Source: Billgrantia aerodenitrificans
GTDB taxonomy: Bacteria; Pseudomonadota; Gammaproteobacteria; Pseudomonadales; Halomonadaceae
Reading direction: 5' to 3'
DNA: 64,000 nt
Assembly (NCBI RefSeq): GCF_021404405.1
Contig: NZ_JABFTV010000004.1
Coordinates: forward strand, 310,001-374,000
A program made the position numbers and the translations under genes. Numbering within the stretch: the first letter of the stretch is position 1; every line of letters starts with the position of its first letter. A model generated the notes under the pieces. It was not told where the DNA came from and did not search any database. It was given only the letters and a program-made list of their open reading frames with translations. Below are positions 19,133-28,623 of this stretch, in pieces.

Positions 19133-21385
19133 ATGACCATGGATATCCAGGTGGCGGAGGGCGACGTTGAGCGCCTCTCGCTGCGCGAATACACCGAGAA
19201 GGCGTACCTCGACTACTCGATGTACGTCATCCTCGACCGGGCGCTGCCCCACATCGGCGACGGCATGAAGCCGGTGCAGCGGCGCATCGTCTACGCCATG
19301 CGCGAGCTGGCGCTGAACGCCAGCGCCAAGTACAAGAAGTCGGCGCGTACCGTCGGCGACGTACTGGGCAAGTTCCACCCCCACGGCGACAGCGCCTGCT
19401 ACGAGGCGATGGTGCTGATGGCGCAGCCGTTCAGCTACCGCTATCCGCTGGTGGATGGCCAGGGTAACTGGGGTAGCCCTGACGATCCCAAGTCGTTCGC
19501 GGCGATGCGCTATACAGAGTCGCGGCTCTCCAAGTTCGCCGAAGTCTTGCTCGCCGAGCTGGGCCAGGGCACCGTCGACTGGACCCCCAACTTCGACGGC
19601 ACCATGAACGAGCCGGTGGTGTTGCCGGCACGCCTGCCCCACGTGCTGCTCAATGGCGGTACCGGCATCGCCGTGGGCATGGCCACCGACATCCCGCCAC
19701 ACAACGTGAATGAAGTGGTCGAGGCCACCTGTCACCTGCTGCGCAACCCCGAGGCCACCACCGCCGACCTGATGCAGCACCTGCCGGCCCCGGATTTCCC
19801 CACTGCGGCGGAGATCATCACCTCCCGCGACGACCTGCGTAAACTCTACGAGAGCGGGCGCGGCTCGGTGAAGCTGCGCGCTCGCTACACCCTGGAAGAG
19901 GGCAAGGTGGTGGTCACCGCCGTGCCCTATCAGGTCAGCGGGGCCAAGGTGCTCGAACAGATCGCCGCCCAGATGCAGGCCAAGAAGCTGCCCATGGTGG
20001 CCGACCTGCGTGACGAATCGACCCACGAGGAGCCGACCCGGCTGGTGATCGAACCGCGCTCCAACCGGGTCGACATCGAGGCGATGATGGCGCACCTGTT
20101 CGCCACCACCGATCTCGAAAAGAACATTCGCGTCAACCTCAACGTGATCGGTCTCGACGGCCGGCCGCGAGTGATGCCGCTGCCGGACATGCTCGGCGAA
20201 TGGCTCACCTTCCGCCGCAAGACCGTGCGCCGGCGCCTGGAGCATCGCCTGGGCAAGGTCGAGGATCGCCTGCACATCCTCGAAGGCCTGCTGACCGCCT
20301 ACCTCAACATCGACGAGGTGATCCGCATCATCCGCGAGGAGGACGAGCCCAAGAGCGCGCTGATGGCCGCCTTCGGTCTCTCCGACCGCCAGGCCGAGGC
20401 GATCCTCGAGCTGCGCCTGCGCCACCTGGCCAAGCTCGAGGAGATGAAGATCCGCGGCGAGCAGGACGCCCTCGAAGCCGAACGCAAGCGCCTCAAGGAG
20501 CTGCTCGGCAGCGAAGCCAAGCTCACCGACCTGATCGAGGAGGAGCTGCGCGAGGCGGCCCGTGAGCACGGCGATGAGCGCCGTTCACCCATCGTCGAGC
20601 GCGAGGAGGCCAAGGCGCTCTCCGAGGTCGAGCTGATGGGCGCCGACCCCATCACCGTGGTGCTCTCCGAGAAGGGCTGGATTCGTGCCGCCAAGGGCCA
20701 CGAAATCGATCCGGAAGGTCTCTCCTACAAGTCCGGCGACCGCTTCGCTCTGGCCGGCCGCGGCAAGACCAACCAGCCGCTGGTGCTGCTCGACGACACC
20801 GGCCGTGCCTACACCCTGGCCGCCCACAACCTGCCCAGCGCCCGCAGCCAGGGCGAGCCGGTCACCAAGTGGGTTAACGTGGTGGCCGGTGCGCACATGG
20901 CCGGGCTGATGCTGGCCCCGCCAGAGAACCGCTACCTGCTGGCCAGCGATGGTGGCTACGGCTTCGTGGCCAAGCTCGAGGAGCTGATCGGCAAGAACAA
21001 GTCGGGCAAGGCGGTGCTATCGGTGCCCAAGGGCTGTCGCGTGATGGCGCCGGTGCGCGTGCCCGAAGGTGAGGACATCTGGGTGGCGGCGGTTTCCAAC
21101 GAAGGGCGGCTGCTGCTGTTCCCGCTGGAGCAACTGCCCGAGCTGGCCAAGGGCAAGGGCAACAAGATGATCGATATTCCCGGCGCCCGCGCCGCGCGGC
21201 GTGAGGAACTGGTGCGTGACATCGCGCTGCTGCCTGCAGGAGGGTCACTGATCATTCATGCCGGCAAGCGGCATCTGACGCTGAAAGACGCCGAACTGGA
21301 CTATTATCGCGGCGAGCGCGGTCGACGCGGCAGCAAGCTGCCTCGCGGCCTGCAGAAGGTCGACCGCCTGGAGTGTGGGGAATGA
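19133..21385 (+). CDS. parC: DNA topoisomerase IV subunit A
   Basis: The 750-residue protein begins like ParC (an ATG two codons later is an alternative start). The catalytic tyrosine is in A-A-M-R-Y-T-E (Y127). The quinolone-resistance region reads [10 protein letters not shown], so S87 and E91, equivalent to E. coli S80 and E84, are the sensitive residues. The winged-helix, tower and coiled-coil regions ([11 protein letters not shown]) and a shorter C-terminal beta-pinwheel fit ParC rather than GyrA. It cuts and rejoins DNA in complex with ParE. Its stop overlaps the serB start as ATGA. Confidence 0.97.
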   Translation: MTMDIQVAEGDVERLSLREYTEKAYLDYSMYVILDRALPHIGDGMKPVQRRIVYAMRELALNASAKYKKSARTVGDVLGKFHPHGDSACYEAMVLMAQPFSYRYPLVDGQGNWGSPDDPKSFAAMRYTESRLSKFAEVLLAELGQGTVDWTPNFDGTMNEPVVLPARLPHVLLNGGTGIAVGMATDIPPHNVNEVVEATCHLLRNPEATTADLMQHLPAPDFPTAAEIITSRDDLRKLYESGRGSVKLRARYTLEEGKVVVTAVPYQVSGAKVLEQIAAQMQAKKLPMVADLRDESTHEEPTRLVIEPRSNRVDIEAMMAHLFATTDLEKNIRVNLNVIGLDGRPRVMPLPDMLGEWLTFRRKTVRRRLEHRLGKVEDRLHILEGLLTAYLNIDEVIRIIREEDEPKSALMAAFGLSDRQAEAILELRLRHLAKLEEMKIRGEQDALEAERKRLKELLGSEAKLTDLIEEELREAAREHGDERRSPIVEREEAKALSEVELMGADPITVVLSEKGWIRAAKGHEIDPEGLSYKSGDRFALAGRGKTNQPLVLLDDTGRAYTLAAHNLPSARSQGEPVTKWVNVVAGAHMAGLMLAPPENRYLLASDGGYGFVAKLEELIGKNKSGKAVLSVPKGCRVMAPVRVPEGEDIWVAAVSNEGRLLLFPLEQLPELAKGKGNKMIDIPGARAARREELVRDIALLPAGGSLIIHAGKRHLTLKDAELDYYRGERGRRGSKLPRGLQKVDRLECGE

Positions 21386-22602
21386 CACGACGACTGCTGA
21401 TACGCGCCACCGGCGCGGCACGACCCGGCCAACTGGCCGGCCTTGGCCAGGCCCTGGCGCGCAGCGGCGCACGGCTGCTCGACATCAACCAAAGCGTGAC
21501 CTTCGGTATGGTCTCGCTGGAAGCCCTGGTCGGCCTCGAGCACGACAGCGACCTGGAAGGAGCCCTCAACGAGGCGGGTGACAGCCTGGGCCTCGACGTG
21601 CAGGCGATTCAGGTCAGCGCCGAGGACTATCAGCGCTGGAGCAGCCAGGCCAGCGAACCGCGCTTGATCTTGACGCTGCTGGCACCGCACCTGCCCGCCG
21701 GTATTCTGGCCGAGATGGGGGCTCTGACCGCCGAGCACGGCCTCACCGTGGAGCTGATCCATCGCCTCTCCAGCCGTGAGCCGCTGGATGGTGGCGTGCC
21801 GCGCTTCGGCTCCTGCGTCGAGTGCTGGCTGCGTGGCGAAGAGATCGATCTCGACAGCCTGCGCGAGAAGGCGCTGGCGCTGGGTGCTATGCACGGGGTC
21901 GATATCGCCATTCAGGAGGATTCGATCTGGCGCCGCCACCGTCGCCTGGTCTGCTTCGACATGGACTCGACCCTGATCCAGGCCGAGGTGATCGACGAGC
22001 TGGCCCGCCGGCATGGCGTCTACGAGGAGGTTGCGGCGGTCACCGAGCGGGCCATGCGCGGCGAGCTCGATTTCCAGCAGAGCTTCCGTGAGCGCATGGC
22101 CAAGCTCAAGGGCCTCGACGAAGCGGTGCTGGCCGAGATTGCCGAGGAACTGCCGCTGATGGATGGCGTCGAGCGGCTGATGAAGCACCTCAAGCGCCTG
22201 GGCTATCGTACCGCCATTCTCTCCGGTGGCTTCACCTACTTCGCCCGTCATCTGCAGGAGACGCTCGGCTTCGACGAGATTCACGCCAACGAGCTGGTGA
22301 TCGAGAATGGCAAGGTCACCGGCGAGGTGCGCGAGCCGATCCTGGATGCCAGTCGCAAGGCCGAGTTGCTGCGCGAAATCGCCGCCCGAGAGGGACTCGC
22401 CATGGAGCAGACCATCGCCGTGGGCGATGGTGCCAACGATCTCAAGATGCTGGCCGCCGCCGGCCTCGGCATCGCCTTCCGTGCCAAGCCCCTGGTACGC
22501 AGCCAGGCGCGCCAGTCGATCTCGACGCTGGGCATCGACGCCGTGCTCTACCTGATGGGCTATCGCGAAGGGGATCTGGAAGACGACAGCCGCGCGGGCT
22601 GA
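21382..22602 (+). CDS. serB: Phosphoserine phosphatase
   Basis: Starting at the ATG that overlaps the parC stop, the protein is 406 residues: an N-terminal ACT-like regulatory region of about 180 residues, then a HAD phosphatase domain. The nucleophile is D193 in F-D-M-D-S-T-L-I; motif II is S-G-G-F-T-Y-F, and motif III/IV are K-A-E-L-L and [16 protein letters not shown]. It catalyses the last step of serine synthesis. Coupling to parC is positional; I know of no functional link. Confidence 0.96.
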   Translation: MTRRLLIRATGAARPGQLAGLGQALARSGARLLDINQSVTFGMVSLEALVGLEHDSDLEGALNEAGDSLGLDVQAIQVSAEDYQRWSSQASEPRLILTLLAPHLPAGILAEMGALTAEHGLTVELIHRLSSREPLDGGVPRFGSCVECWLRGEEIDLDSLREKALALGAMHGVDIAIQEDSIWRRHRRLVCFDMDSTLIQAEVIDELARRHGVYEEVAAVTERAMRGELDFQQSFRERMAKLKGLDEAVLAEIAEELPLMDGVERLMKHLKRLGYRTAILSGGFTYFARHLQETLGFDEIHANELVIENGKVTGEVREPILDASRKAELLREIAAREGLAMEQTIAVGDGANDLKMLAAAGLGIAFRAKPLVRSQARQSISTLGIDAVLYLMGYREGDLEDDSRAG

Positions 22603-22685
22603 CCGTAAACGGGTAAAGCGCGGACACTGGTGAAGCCATGGGAAGTGGCGTACCTTCGAAGGACCCCATTGAATCGGAGGTCGCC

Positions 22686-22946
22686 ATGGCCCAAGCGCAT
22701 TTCTCCGCCGAGTTGCTGGACGAGCTGAACCTGCTCTGCCTGTACAACCTCGATACTACCCAGGCAGGCCTCAAGGTGCATGCCGGTAGCGCATCTCCCG
22801 GCGCTGTGGCCGCTGCCGAGCGGCTGTATGAGAAGGGATTGGTGACCCAGGCCGACGGTGGCTACCTCACCCCGCGCGGGCGCGAGGCCGCTCACCACGC
22901 CCAGGAACTCACCGGACTGCTGGATCCTGCCGAGCTGACCACCTGA
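22686..22946 (+). CDS. TIGR02647-type small protein
   Basis: The ATG at 22686 with GGAGG six bases upstream gives 86 residues. The sequence (F-S-A-E-L-L-D-E-L-N-L-L-C-L-Y at the start, then L-Y-E-K-G-L-V-T-Q-A-D-G-G-Y-L-T) matches the small conserved family I know as TIGR02647, found in Pseudomonas and relatives. The second half resembles a winged-helix wing (end-of-helix, G-L-V-T, hairpin G-G-Y-L-T). The function is not established; DNA binding is only a structural guess. Confidence 0.8.
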   Translation: MAQAHFSAELLDELNLLCLYNLDTTQAGLKVHAGSASPGAVAAAERLYEKGLVTQADGGYLTPRGREAAHHAQELTGLLDPAELTT

Positions 22947-22986
22947 GCGAACCACTCGGGCTGACCATTCTATCCGCCCAAAACGA

Positions 22987-23014
22987 CGACGGCCGCCCAT
23001 TCGGGCGGCCGTCG
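22987..23014 (-). terminator. Rho-independent terminator of the SDR gene
   Basis: A perfect 12-bp stem (22987-22998 with 23003-23014) with a 4-nt loop lies between two convergent genes. On the minus strand it is followed by TTTT, so it should terminate the SDR oxidoreductase transcript. It may also act weakly on the plus strand. Confidence 0.8.
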
Positions 23015-23031
23015 CGCGTCAGGTGCTCGGT

Positions 23032-23886
23032 TCAGGTATTCAACACCACACCGCCGTTCAGGTGCAGCGTCTGCCCGCTCATGTAGGAGGACTCCTCGCA
23101 GGCCAGGTAGACGTACGCTGGTCCCATCTCGGAGGGCTGTCCGGCACGGTTCATCGGCACCTGGCCGCCGAAGGAGGCGACCTTCTCGGCGTCGAAGCTG
23201 GCCGGAATCAGCGGCGTCCACACCGGCCCAGGGGCCACCGAATTGACGCGGATACCCTTCTCGGCCAGTGGCACCGCCAGCGAGCGCACCAGCCCCTGGA
23301 TCGCGCCCTTGGTGGCGGTATAGTCGATCAGCGTCGGGTTGCCCTTGAAGGCGTTGATCGACGAGGTGCAGATGATGGTATCGCCCTCGCCCATGTGGGG
23401 CAGGGCCGCCTTGGTCAGGTAGAAGTGGCTGAACACGTTGGTCTGGAAGGTGCGCTGCAGTTGATCCGGGGGGATTTCGGTGATGTCGTCCCAGTCATAC
23501 TGCTCGGCGGCGTTGTGCACCACGATGTTGAGCTTGCCGAATTCTGCCAGGGTCCTGTCGACGATCTCGTCGCAGAACGACGGCTCGCCCACGTCGCCCT
23601 TGAGTACCAGGCAGCGGCGCCCCTCGGCTTCCACGAGACGCTGGGTGTCGCGGGCGTCGGTGTCCTCTTCCAGGTGCACGATGACGCAGTCGGCACCCTC
23701 GCGGGCGTAGTGCACCGCCACGGCACGACCGATGCCGCTATCGCCGCCGGTAATGATCGCCACCTTGTCCTTGAGCTTGTCGGCGCCGCGGTAGCTCTCA
23801 CGAATGTATTCCGGCTGCGGGTCCATCTTGTACTCGGCGCCGGGCTGGTGGGATTGCTCCTGTGGGGGTTGCTTCTCTTCGCTCAT
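23032..23886 (-). CDS. SDR family oxidoreductase (YghA-like)
   Basis: The ATG at 23886, preceded by AAGGAGT, gives 284 residues. A proline/glutamine-rich N-terminal extension of about 40 residues containing K-M-D-P-Q-P precedes the Rossmann domain, as in YghA and plant-type glucose/ribitol dehydrogenase-like proteins. The cofactor motif is I-T-G-G-D-S-G-I-G-R and the catalytic site is Y-T-A-T-K. Members of this group are often linked to stress or aldehyde reduction; the substrate here is unknown. Confidence 0.9.
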   Translation of the reverse strand: MSEEKQPPQEQSHQPGAEYKMDPQPEYIRESYRGADKLKDKVAIITGGDSGIGRAVAVHYAREGADCVIVHLEEDTDARDTQRLVEAEGRRCLVLKGDVGEPSFCDEIVDRTLAEFGKLNIVVHNAAEQYDWDDITEIPPDQLQRTFQTNVFSHFYLTKAALPHMGEGDTIICTSSINAFKGNPTLIDYTATKGAIQGLVRSLAVPLAEKGIRVNSVAPGPVWTPLIPASFDAEKVASFGGQVPMNRAGQPSEMGPAYVYLACEESSYMSGQTLHLNGGVVLNT

Positions 23887-24113
23887 GTGCTGGACTCCTT
23901 TTCCCTTGCACGTGATGAATAGAAAGTAGGCGGGAGGATGGAAGCAGGACAAGGCGGGGAGCGTGAATAAAGGTTTCGTTGTCGTAACGTCCGGTGTTGC
24001 CATTCGCCGCGATGGGGCGTTGCGCGCTTCGTGCTCGTGATACCATCGCTGCGCCCGGCCGGCGGTCCGGCATGTGGCAACGGGTTGGAGTTTCACAGAG
24101 CGTGTTTCCGAGA

Positions 24114-24950
24114 ATGTCCATGAGCGCTTCCTTCGATACCTGGCGCGAGCGCTTCGAGCGGCTGCGGGCCAACAAGATCTTCGAGCTCACGGTGATTGCG
24201 ATCATCGTGCTTTCGGCCCTGCTGATCGGGGCGAGAACCTACGACGAGATCACCCATTTCCAGCAATGGTTGCGGGTGCTGGACGTGGCGGTCACGATCT
24301 TCTTCCTGGTGGAGATCCTCATCCGCATGGCGGCGGAGCGGCGTCTGACCGACTTCTTCAAGAAGGGCTGGAACGTCTTCGACTTTCTCATCGTCACCGC
24401 CAGCCTGATCCCCATGGACGACTCCGAGATGGTGCTGCTGGCGCGGCTGCTGCGCATCTTCCGCGTACTGCGACTGGTCTCGATGATTCCCGAGCTGCGC
24501 CTGCTGGTGGCGGCGCTGTTCAAGTCGATTCCGCGCATGGGCTACGTGGCGCTGCTGATGTTCATCATCTTCTACATCTACGCGGCCATCGGCAGCTTCC
24601 TGTTCCATGACGTCGACGAGCGGCTGTGGGGCAACATCTCGCTGGCCATGCTCACGCTGTTCCAGGTCGCCACCTTCGAGAGCTGGGCCACGGCGGTGCT
24701 CTATCCCACCATGGAGCACTACCCCTACGCCTGGATCTTCTTCCTCACCTTCATCTTTCTCAACGCCTTCATCTTCCTCAACATGATGATCGGCATCGTG
24801 CTCGACGTGATGCAGAAGGAGAGCATCCAGATCGAGCTGGAGAGCGGCGAGGGCGAAGCGGCGGAGCTGCACGGCCTGCGCAACGACGTACGTCAGCTGC
24901 GCGATCAGCTTTCACGCATGGAGGCGATGCTCGAGCGGCGCGAAAAATAG
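24114..24950 (+). CDS. Bacterial voltage-gated sodium channel homologue (NaChBac/NavBac family)
   Basis: The 278-residue protein is a single six-helix ion-channel subunit. The S4 voltage sensor carries arginines every third residue at 111, 114, 117 and 120. The pore loop has the selectivity filter T-F-E-S-W-A (187-192), with the F/L-E-S-W hallmark of bacterial sodium channels. After S6 a C-terminal region rich in Leu and Arg heptads (about 252-277) should form the tetramerising coiled coil. It would act as a homotetramer in the inner membrane. An alternative ATG lies two codons downstream at 24120. Sodium selectivity is inferred from the filter. Confidence 0.9.
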   Translation: MSMSASFDTWRERFERLRANKIFELTVIAIIVLSALLIGARTYDEITHFQQWLRVLDVAVTIFFLVEILIRMAAERRLTDFFKKGWNVFDFLIVTASLIPMDDSEMVLLARLLRIFRVLRLVSMIPELRLLVAALFKSIPRMGYVALLMFIIFYIYAAIGSFLFHDVDERLWGNISLAMLTLFQVATFESWATAVLYPTMEHYPYAWIFFLTFIFLNAFIFLNMMIGIVLDVMQKESIQIELESGEGEAAELHGLRNDVRQLRDQLSRMEAMLERREK

Positions 24951-25040
24951 CGCTTCCGCTATGCTCAAATGAGCGGGCTCGGTGGCCGAGCCAAGTGGCA
25001 GAAACAAGTGGCAGAACGTCTGGCAGAAGGAGAGTAAGGG

Positions 25041-26084
25041 ATGACCGACCATTCAGCCTCGGAGGCGCGCACCTTTCTGCCGCCTTATCTGCTCGAGCGC
25101 GTCGCCAGTAGCGGCTCGGCCCACCAGCGGGAGTGCGCTCGGCAGACCCTGCTTGCGGACGACCGCTTTCGCGCCCGGGCGGGCAGTGTGGCCCTGCCGC
25201 AGGGCAGCGCCCGGCGCGGCGAGCCGGCCCGCTACGTCCACTCCGCCGAGCAGCGCCAAGTGCTGCCCGGCAGGCTGGTGCGAAGCGAGGGGCAGGGGGA
25301 GAGCGGCGAACCCGCCGTCGACGAGGCGTATCGGGGCCTGGGAGCGACCTACCGGCTGTTCTGGGAGGTCTACGAACGGCACTCCATCGACGATGACGGC
25401 ATGGCGCTGCTGGCCACGGTTCACTACGGTCGTGACTACGAGAACGCCTTCTGGGACGGCCGTCAGATGGTGTTCGGCGACGGTGATGGTGAGCTGTTCA
25501 ACCGCTTCACCATCGCGCCGGACATCATTGCCCACGAGCTGACCCATGGCGTCATCCAGCACGAAGCCGCATTGGCCTATGCGGGGCAGTCCGGGGCGCT
25601 CAACGAGTCGCTGTGCGACGTGTTCGGCAGTCTGGTCAGGCAGCGTGAACTGGGGCAGAGCGTCGATGAGGCGGACTGGTTGATCGGCAAGGGGCTGTTC
25701 ACCGAGCGGGTTGCCGGCCGCGCCCTGCGCTCCATGGCGAGGCCGGGCACTGCCTACGACGACCCGCTGCTGGGACGCGACCCGCAGCCCGATCACATGG
25801 AGGCTTTCGTGGTTACCGAAGCGGATCATGGCGGGGTGCACATCAACTCGGGCATTCCCAATCACGCCTTTCATCTCGTGGCCATGGCGCTGGGCGGTCA
25901 TGCCTGGGAGCGGGCCGGACGGATCTGGTACGACACCCTCGTCGATCGCCGCCTGAGTCATGATAGCGACTTCGTCACCTTTGCCTCGCTGACCCATGAC
26001 AACGCCGAGCGTCGTTACGGTGCCGCAAGCCGGGAAGCGACAGCGGTACGCGAAGGCTGGCGGCGCGTGGGAGTGTTGCCGTGA
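25041..26084 (+). CDS. Protealysin-like M4 neutral metallopeptidase
   Basis: The 347-residue protein lacks a signal peptide and has a short propeptide beginning with F-L-P-P-Y-L-L (residues 12-18), the PPL-type motif of protealysin-like precursors. Zinc ligands are in H-E-L-T-H (165-169) and E189 in N-E-S-L-C-D-V-F-G; a downstream D-H-G-G-V-H-I-N-S-G-I-P-N-H-A-F segment carries the conserved catalytic histidine. It should autoprocess to an active thermolysin-fold protease. The next gene overlaps by GTGA and encodes a likely emfourin inhibitor, as known for protealysin operons. Confidence 0.92.
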   Translation: MTDHSASEARTFLPPYLLERVASSGSAHQRECARQTLLADDRFRARAGSVALPQGSARRGEPARYVHSAEQRQVLPGRLVRSEGQGESGEPAVDEAYRGLGATYRLFWEVYERHSIDDDGMALLATVHYGRDYENAFWDGRQMVFGDGDGELFNRFTIAPDIIAHELTHGVIQHEAALAYAGQSGALNESLCDVFGSLVRQRELGQSVDEADWLIGKGLFTERVAGRALRSMARPGTAYDDPLLGRDPQPDHMEAFVVTEADHGGVHINSGIPNHAFHLVAMALGGHAWERAGRIWYDTLVDRRLSHDSDFVTFASLTHDNAERRYGAASREATAVREGWRRVGVLP

Positions 26085-26428
26085 GCCAGCCGCCACCCCT
26101 GACGCCGGCCAGTGTGGTTTGGCTGCGCCGAGAGGGGGGCGTGGCGCATTTCCCCGGCCTGGCGCGCCCACGCTGTATCCGCTGTGCCCGCTACAGCGAG
26201 GCACAGCGTGACGAGCTCTGGCGCCTGCTGTCGAGTGCGGAAGCGGGGCGGGCAGCGGGGCGTGAAGAGGCGCAGGGTGCCGACCGGCGCCGCTTCTGCC
26301 TGAGCGTGGAGGATGCCGGCGGTGCTTCGCTCTGGAGCCTGACGGTGACCGAGGAAGCGCTCCCCGAGGGGCTGCTCGAGTGGTGGCGGCGGGCCGATGA
26401 CGAAGCCAAAAACGAGGGCGACCCTTGA
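26081..26428 (+). CDS. Emfourin-like protealysin inhibitor
   Basis: This 115-residue cytoplasmic-type protein starts with GTG overlapping the protealysin stop (GTGA). It contains V-x-L-R-R-E-G-G-V-A-H-F-P-G-L near the N-terminus and a C-terminal D-x-x-x-x-x-L-S-V-E-D-A-G-G-x-S-x-W-S-L-T-V segment, consistent with the emfourin (M4in) family. Emfourin is known to be co-encoded with protealysin and to inhibit it. The family assignment rests on both sequence character and this strict context. Confidence 0.8.
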   Translation: MSQPPPLTPASVVWLRREGGVAHFPGLARPRCIRCARYSEAQRDELWRLLSSAEAGRAAGREEAQGADRRRFCLSVEDAGGASLWSLTVTEEALPEGLLEWWRRADDEAKNEGDP

Positions 26429-26460
26429 CAAGCATCACGCAGGCTGATTTTCTAGAGAGC

Positions 26461-26517
26461 ATGAACACGACATTCTGCTACCTCAGCCTGAACCTACGAC
26501 TACTACCCGGCCTTTGA
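26461..26517 (+). CDS. leuL: leu operon leader peptide
   Basis: An 18-codon frame begins at ATG 26461 behind an AGAGAG site and stops at 26517. Six of its 18 residues are leucine, three of them encoded by CTA codons clustered near the end (CTA CGA CTA CTA), with a further Leu as the last codon. A terminator hairpin follows eight bases later and leuA begins 250 bp downstream. This is the layout of a leucine-responsive transcription attenuator. It is too short for ordinary gene callers. Confidence 0.85.
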   Translation: MNTTFCYLSLNLRLLPGL

Positions 26518-26524
26518 GAGTCGG

Positions 26525-26549
26525 GCGATGCGCTGCGCATCGCGTTTTT
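26525..26549 (+). terminator. leu leader attenuator terminator
   Basis: The inverted repeat GCGATGC (26525-26531) with GCATCGC (26537-26543) is followed one base later by five T (26545-26549). Upstream, CCCGGC at the end of the leader frame can pair with GTCGGG (26519-26524), so an alternative fold abuts the terminator. Ribosome stalling on the leader Leu codons would be expected to change which hairpin forms. Confidence 0.8.
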
Positions 26550-26573
26550 GTCCAGGTCAGTCGAGGTACCGAG

Positions 26574-26720
26574 ATGTCAACCAACCGAATTGCTTTCCGC
26601 TACGTACGCCGTTTTGCCGTGACCGTATTTACCATGATGGTAAAGGGCCGCGTGCACCGTTCCGTCTATCGCCACGACGCCCCGGTATGCTCCATGCAGC
26701 CGGGGCGTCGTCGTTTCTGA
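26574..26720 (+). other. leuA upstream region: possible 48-codon frame, operator-like palindrome and hairpin
   Basis: Between the attenuator and leuA there is a small frame of 48 codons (26574-26720) with a GAGGT site upstream; its product is basic and I recognise no family. Inside it lies TTTACCAT-G-ATGGTAAA (26628-26644), a perfect 8+8 palindrome, and an 11-bp hairpin (26675-26685 with 26700-26710) followed by a weak T-rich stretch. The hairpin may be a second regulatory RNA element. Coding status is doubtful. Confidence 0.35.
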
Positions 26721-26766
26721 ATGCCGTCTGTCCGAATCAGAGCCGCCAGCTAGGGAGACCACCGCC

Positions 26767-28482
26767 ATGATGCTCGACAACCCCGCCGCCAAGTACCACC
26801 CCTTCGTCGCCGTCGATCTGCCCGACCGACAGTGGCCGAACCGACGCATCGAGACGCCGCCGCTGTGGTGCAGCGTCGACCTGCGCGACGGCAACCAGGC
26901 GTTGATCGATCCCATGGATCAGGAGCGCAAGCAGCGCTTCTTCGACCTGCTGGTGAAAATCGGCTTCAAGGAGATCGAGGTCGGTTTCCCCTCGGCCTCG
27001 CAGACCGACTTCGACTTCGTGCGGGCTCTGATCGAGCAGAATAGGATTCCTGACGACGTCACCATCCAGGTGCTGACCCAGGCGCGTCCGCACCTGATCG
27101 AGCGCACCTTCGAGTCGCTCAAGGGCGCCAAGAACGCCATCGTGCACGTCTACAACGCCACCGACCCGGTGTTCCGCCGCGTGGTGTTCAACGTCAGCAA
27201 GGAGGAGTGCATCGGCATCGCGGTGGACGCCACCACCCAGATCCGCGAGCTGATGCAGGCGGCACCGGAAACCAACTGGACCTTCCAGTACTCGCCGGAG
27301 CTGTTCACCACCACCGAGATGGACTTTGCCAAGGAAGTGGTCGAGGCGGTGATGGAGGCCTACGGTGCCACGGCCGAGAAGCCGATGATCGTCAACCTGC
27401 CGGCCACGGTGGAGGCGGCCACGCCCAACAACTATGCCGATCAGGTCGAGTGGTTCTGTCGCAACGTCAAGAACCGCGATCACCTGATCGTCAGCGTGCA
27501 TCCGCACAACGACCGCGGCACCGGCGTGGCGGCGGCGGAGCTCACCGTGATGGCCGGCGCCGACCGCGTCGAGGGCACGCTGTTCGGCAACGGCGAGCGT
27601 ACCGGCAATGTCGATATCGTCACCCTGGCCATGAATCTCTACACCCAGGGCGTGCACCCGGGGCTCGATTTCTCCAACATCACGCCGATCATGCGTGAGG
27701 TGGAGTACTGCAACCAGTTGCCCGTGCATCCGCGCCACCCCTACGTGGGCGATCTGGTCTTCACCGCCTTCTCCGGCTCTCACCAAGATGCGATCAAGAA
27801 GGGCATGGCCGAGCGTCGCGCCAATCCGGAGGCCATGTGGGAGGTGCCCTACCTGCCCATCGACCCGCTGGACGTGGGGCGTAGCTACGAGGCGGTGATT
27901 CGCGTCAACAGCCAGTCGGGCAAGGGTGGGGTCTCCTACCTGCTGGAGCAGGAGCACGGTATCGAGCTGCCGCGCCGCCTCTCCATCGAGTTCAGCCAGG
28001 TGGTGCAGGAGGTGGCCGACCGTACCGGCAAGGAGATCACCTCGCAGATGATCTATCAGGCCTTTGCCGACGAGTACCTGGAGCGCACCTCACCCTATGC
28101 GCTGATCAACCATCGCCTCGCTTCCGAGGCCGATAGCCCGAGGGTCAAGCTCGAGGCTAACATCGACGAGCACGGCGAGCGGCGCGCCATCGGCGGCGAG
28201 GGCAACGGTCCGCTGGCGGCCTTCATCAAGGCTTTGGCGGCGGCTGGCCACGACGTGGAGATCATCGATTACCACGAGCACTCCCGCGGTCAGGGCTCCG
28301 ACGCCGAGGCGATCGCCTACGTGGAGGTGCGCATCGACGGCAAGGCGGTGTTCGGTGTGGGCACCGACGAGAGCATCACCAGCGCCTCGATGAAAGCGGT
28401 GATGAGCGCCATCAACCGCCATGTCTCCAACCAGCCGGCGGCCGCCAATGTAACGGCGGAGAGCTTAGCAGACGTAAAGTAA
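26767..28482 (+). CDS. leuA: 2-isopropylmalate synthase
   Basis: The 571-residue protein belongs to the long (LeuA type 2) group. The catalytic barrel contains the metal-site segments [11 protein letters not shown] and [11 protein letters not shown], and [10 protein letters not shown]. The C-terminal third is the leucine-binding regulatory domain, ending after [10 protein letters not shown]. It condenses acetyl-CoA and 2-oxoisovalerate, the first committed step of leucine synthesis. An AGGGAG site precedes the ATG at 26767; a second ATG follows immediately. Control by the leader peptide and by leucine feedback is expected. Confidence 0.97.
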   Translation: MMLDNPAAKYHPFVAVDLPDRQWPNRRIETPPLWCSVDLRDGNQALIDPMDQERKQRFFDLLVKIGFKEIEVGFPSASQTDFDFVRALIEQNRIPDDVTIQVLTQARPHLIERTFESLKGAKNAIVHVYNATDPVFRRVVFNVSKEECIGIAVDATTQIRELMQAAPETNWTFQYSPELFTTTEMDFAKEVVEAVMEAYGATAEKPMIVNLPATVEAATPNNYADQVEWFCRNVKNRDHLIVSVHPHNDRGTGVAAAELTVMAGADRVEGTLFGNGERTGNVDIVTLAMNLYTQGVHPGLDFSNITPIMREVEYCNQLPVHPRHPYVGDLVFTAFSGSHQDAIKKGMAERRANPEAMWEVPYLPIDPLDVGRSYEAVIRVNSQSGKGGVSYLLEQEHGIELPRRLSIEFSQVVQEVADRTGKEITSQMIYQAFADEYLERTSPYALINHRLASEADSPRVKLEANIDEHGERRAIGGEGNGPLAAFIKALAAAGHDVEIIDYHEHSRGQGSDAEAIAYVEVRIDGKAVFGVGTDESITSASMKAVMSAINRHVSNQPAAANVTAESLADVK

Positions 28483-28505
28483 CCGCCCTGGCCTCGCAGC
28501 TTGAT

Positions 28506-28602
28506 CGGCGACAGGTCTACGAGGAGGCGCTGTAAACCCATCCCTGGGCGCTACTTTTTCCTTCCCTGGAAAAATACCTCCTCTCCGACCTGTCCCCGAC
28601 GC
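28506..28602 (-). repeat. Structured 3' repeat, copy B (after epmB)
   Basis: This copy is on the minus strand, just 3' of the epmB stop at 28624 and in its sense orientation; leuA ends convergently at 28482. Outer stem: 28587-28594 with 28510-28517 (8 bp). Second stem: 28577-28583 with 28521-28527 (7 bp, CCTCCTC/GAGGAGG). Hairpin I: 28555-28574, 7-bp A/T-rich stem with AGGGAA loop in sense. Hairpin II: CCCA-GGGA-TGGG in sense at 28537-28548. Confidence 0.85.
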
Positions 28603-28623
28603 TGCTTGTGCCGTGGTTGTCGG

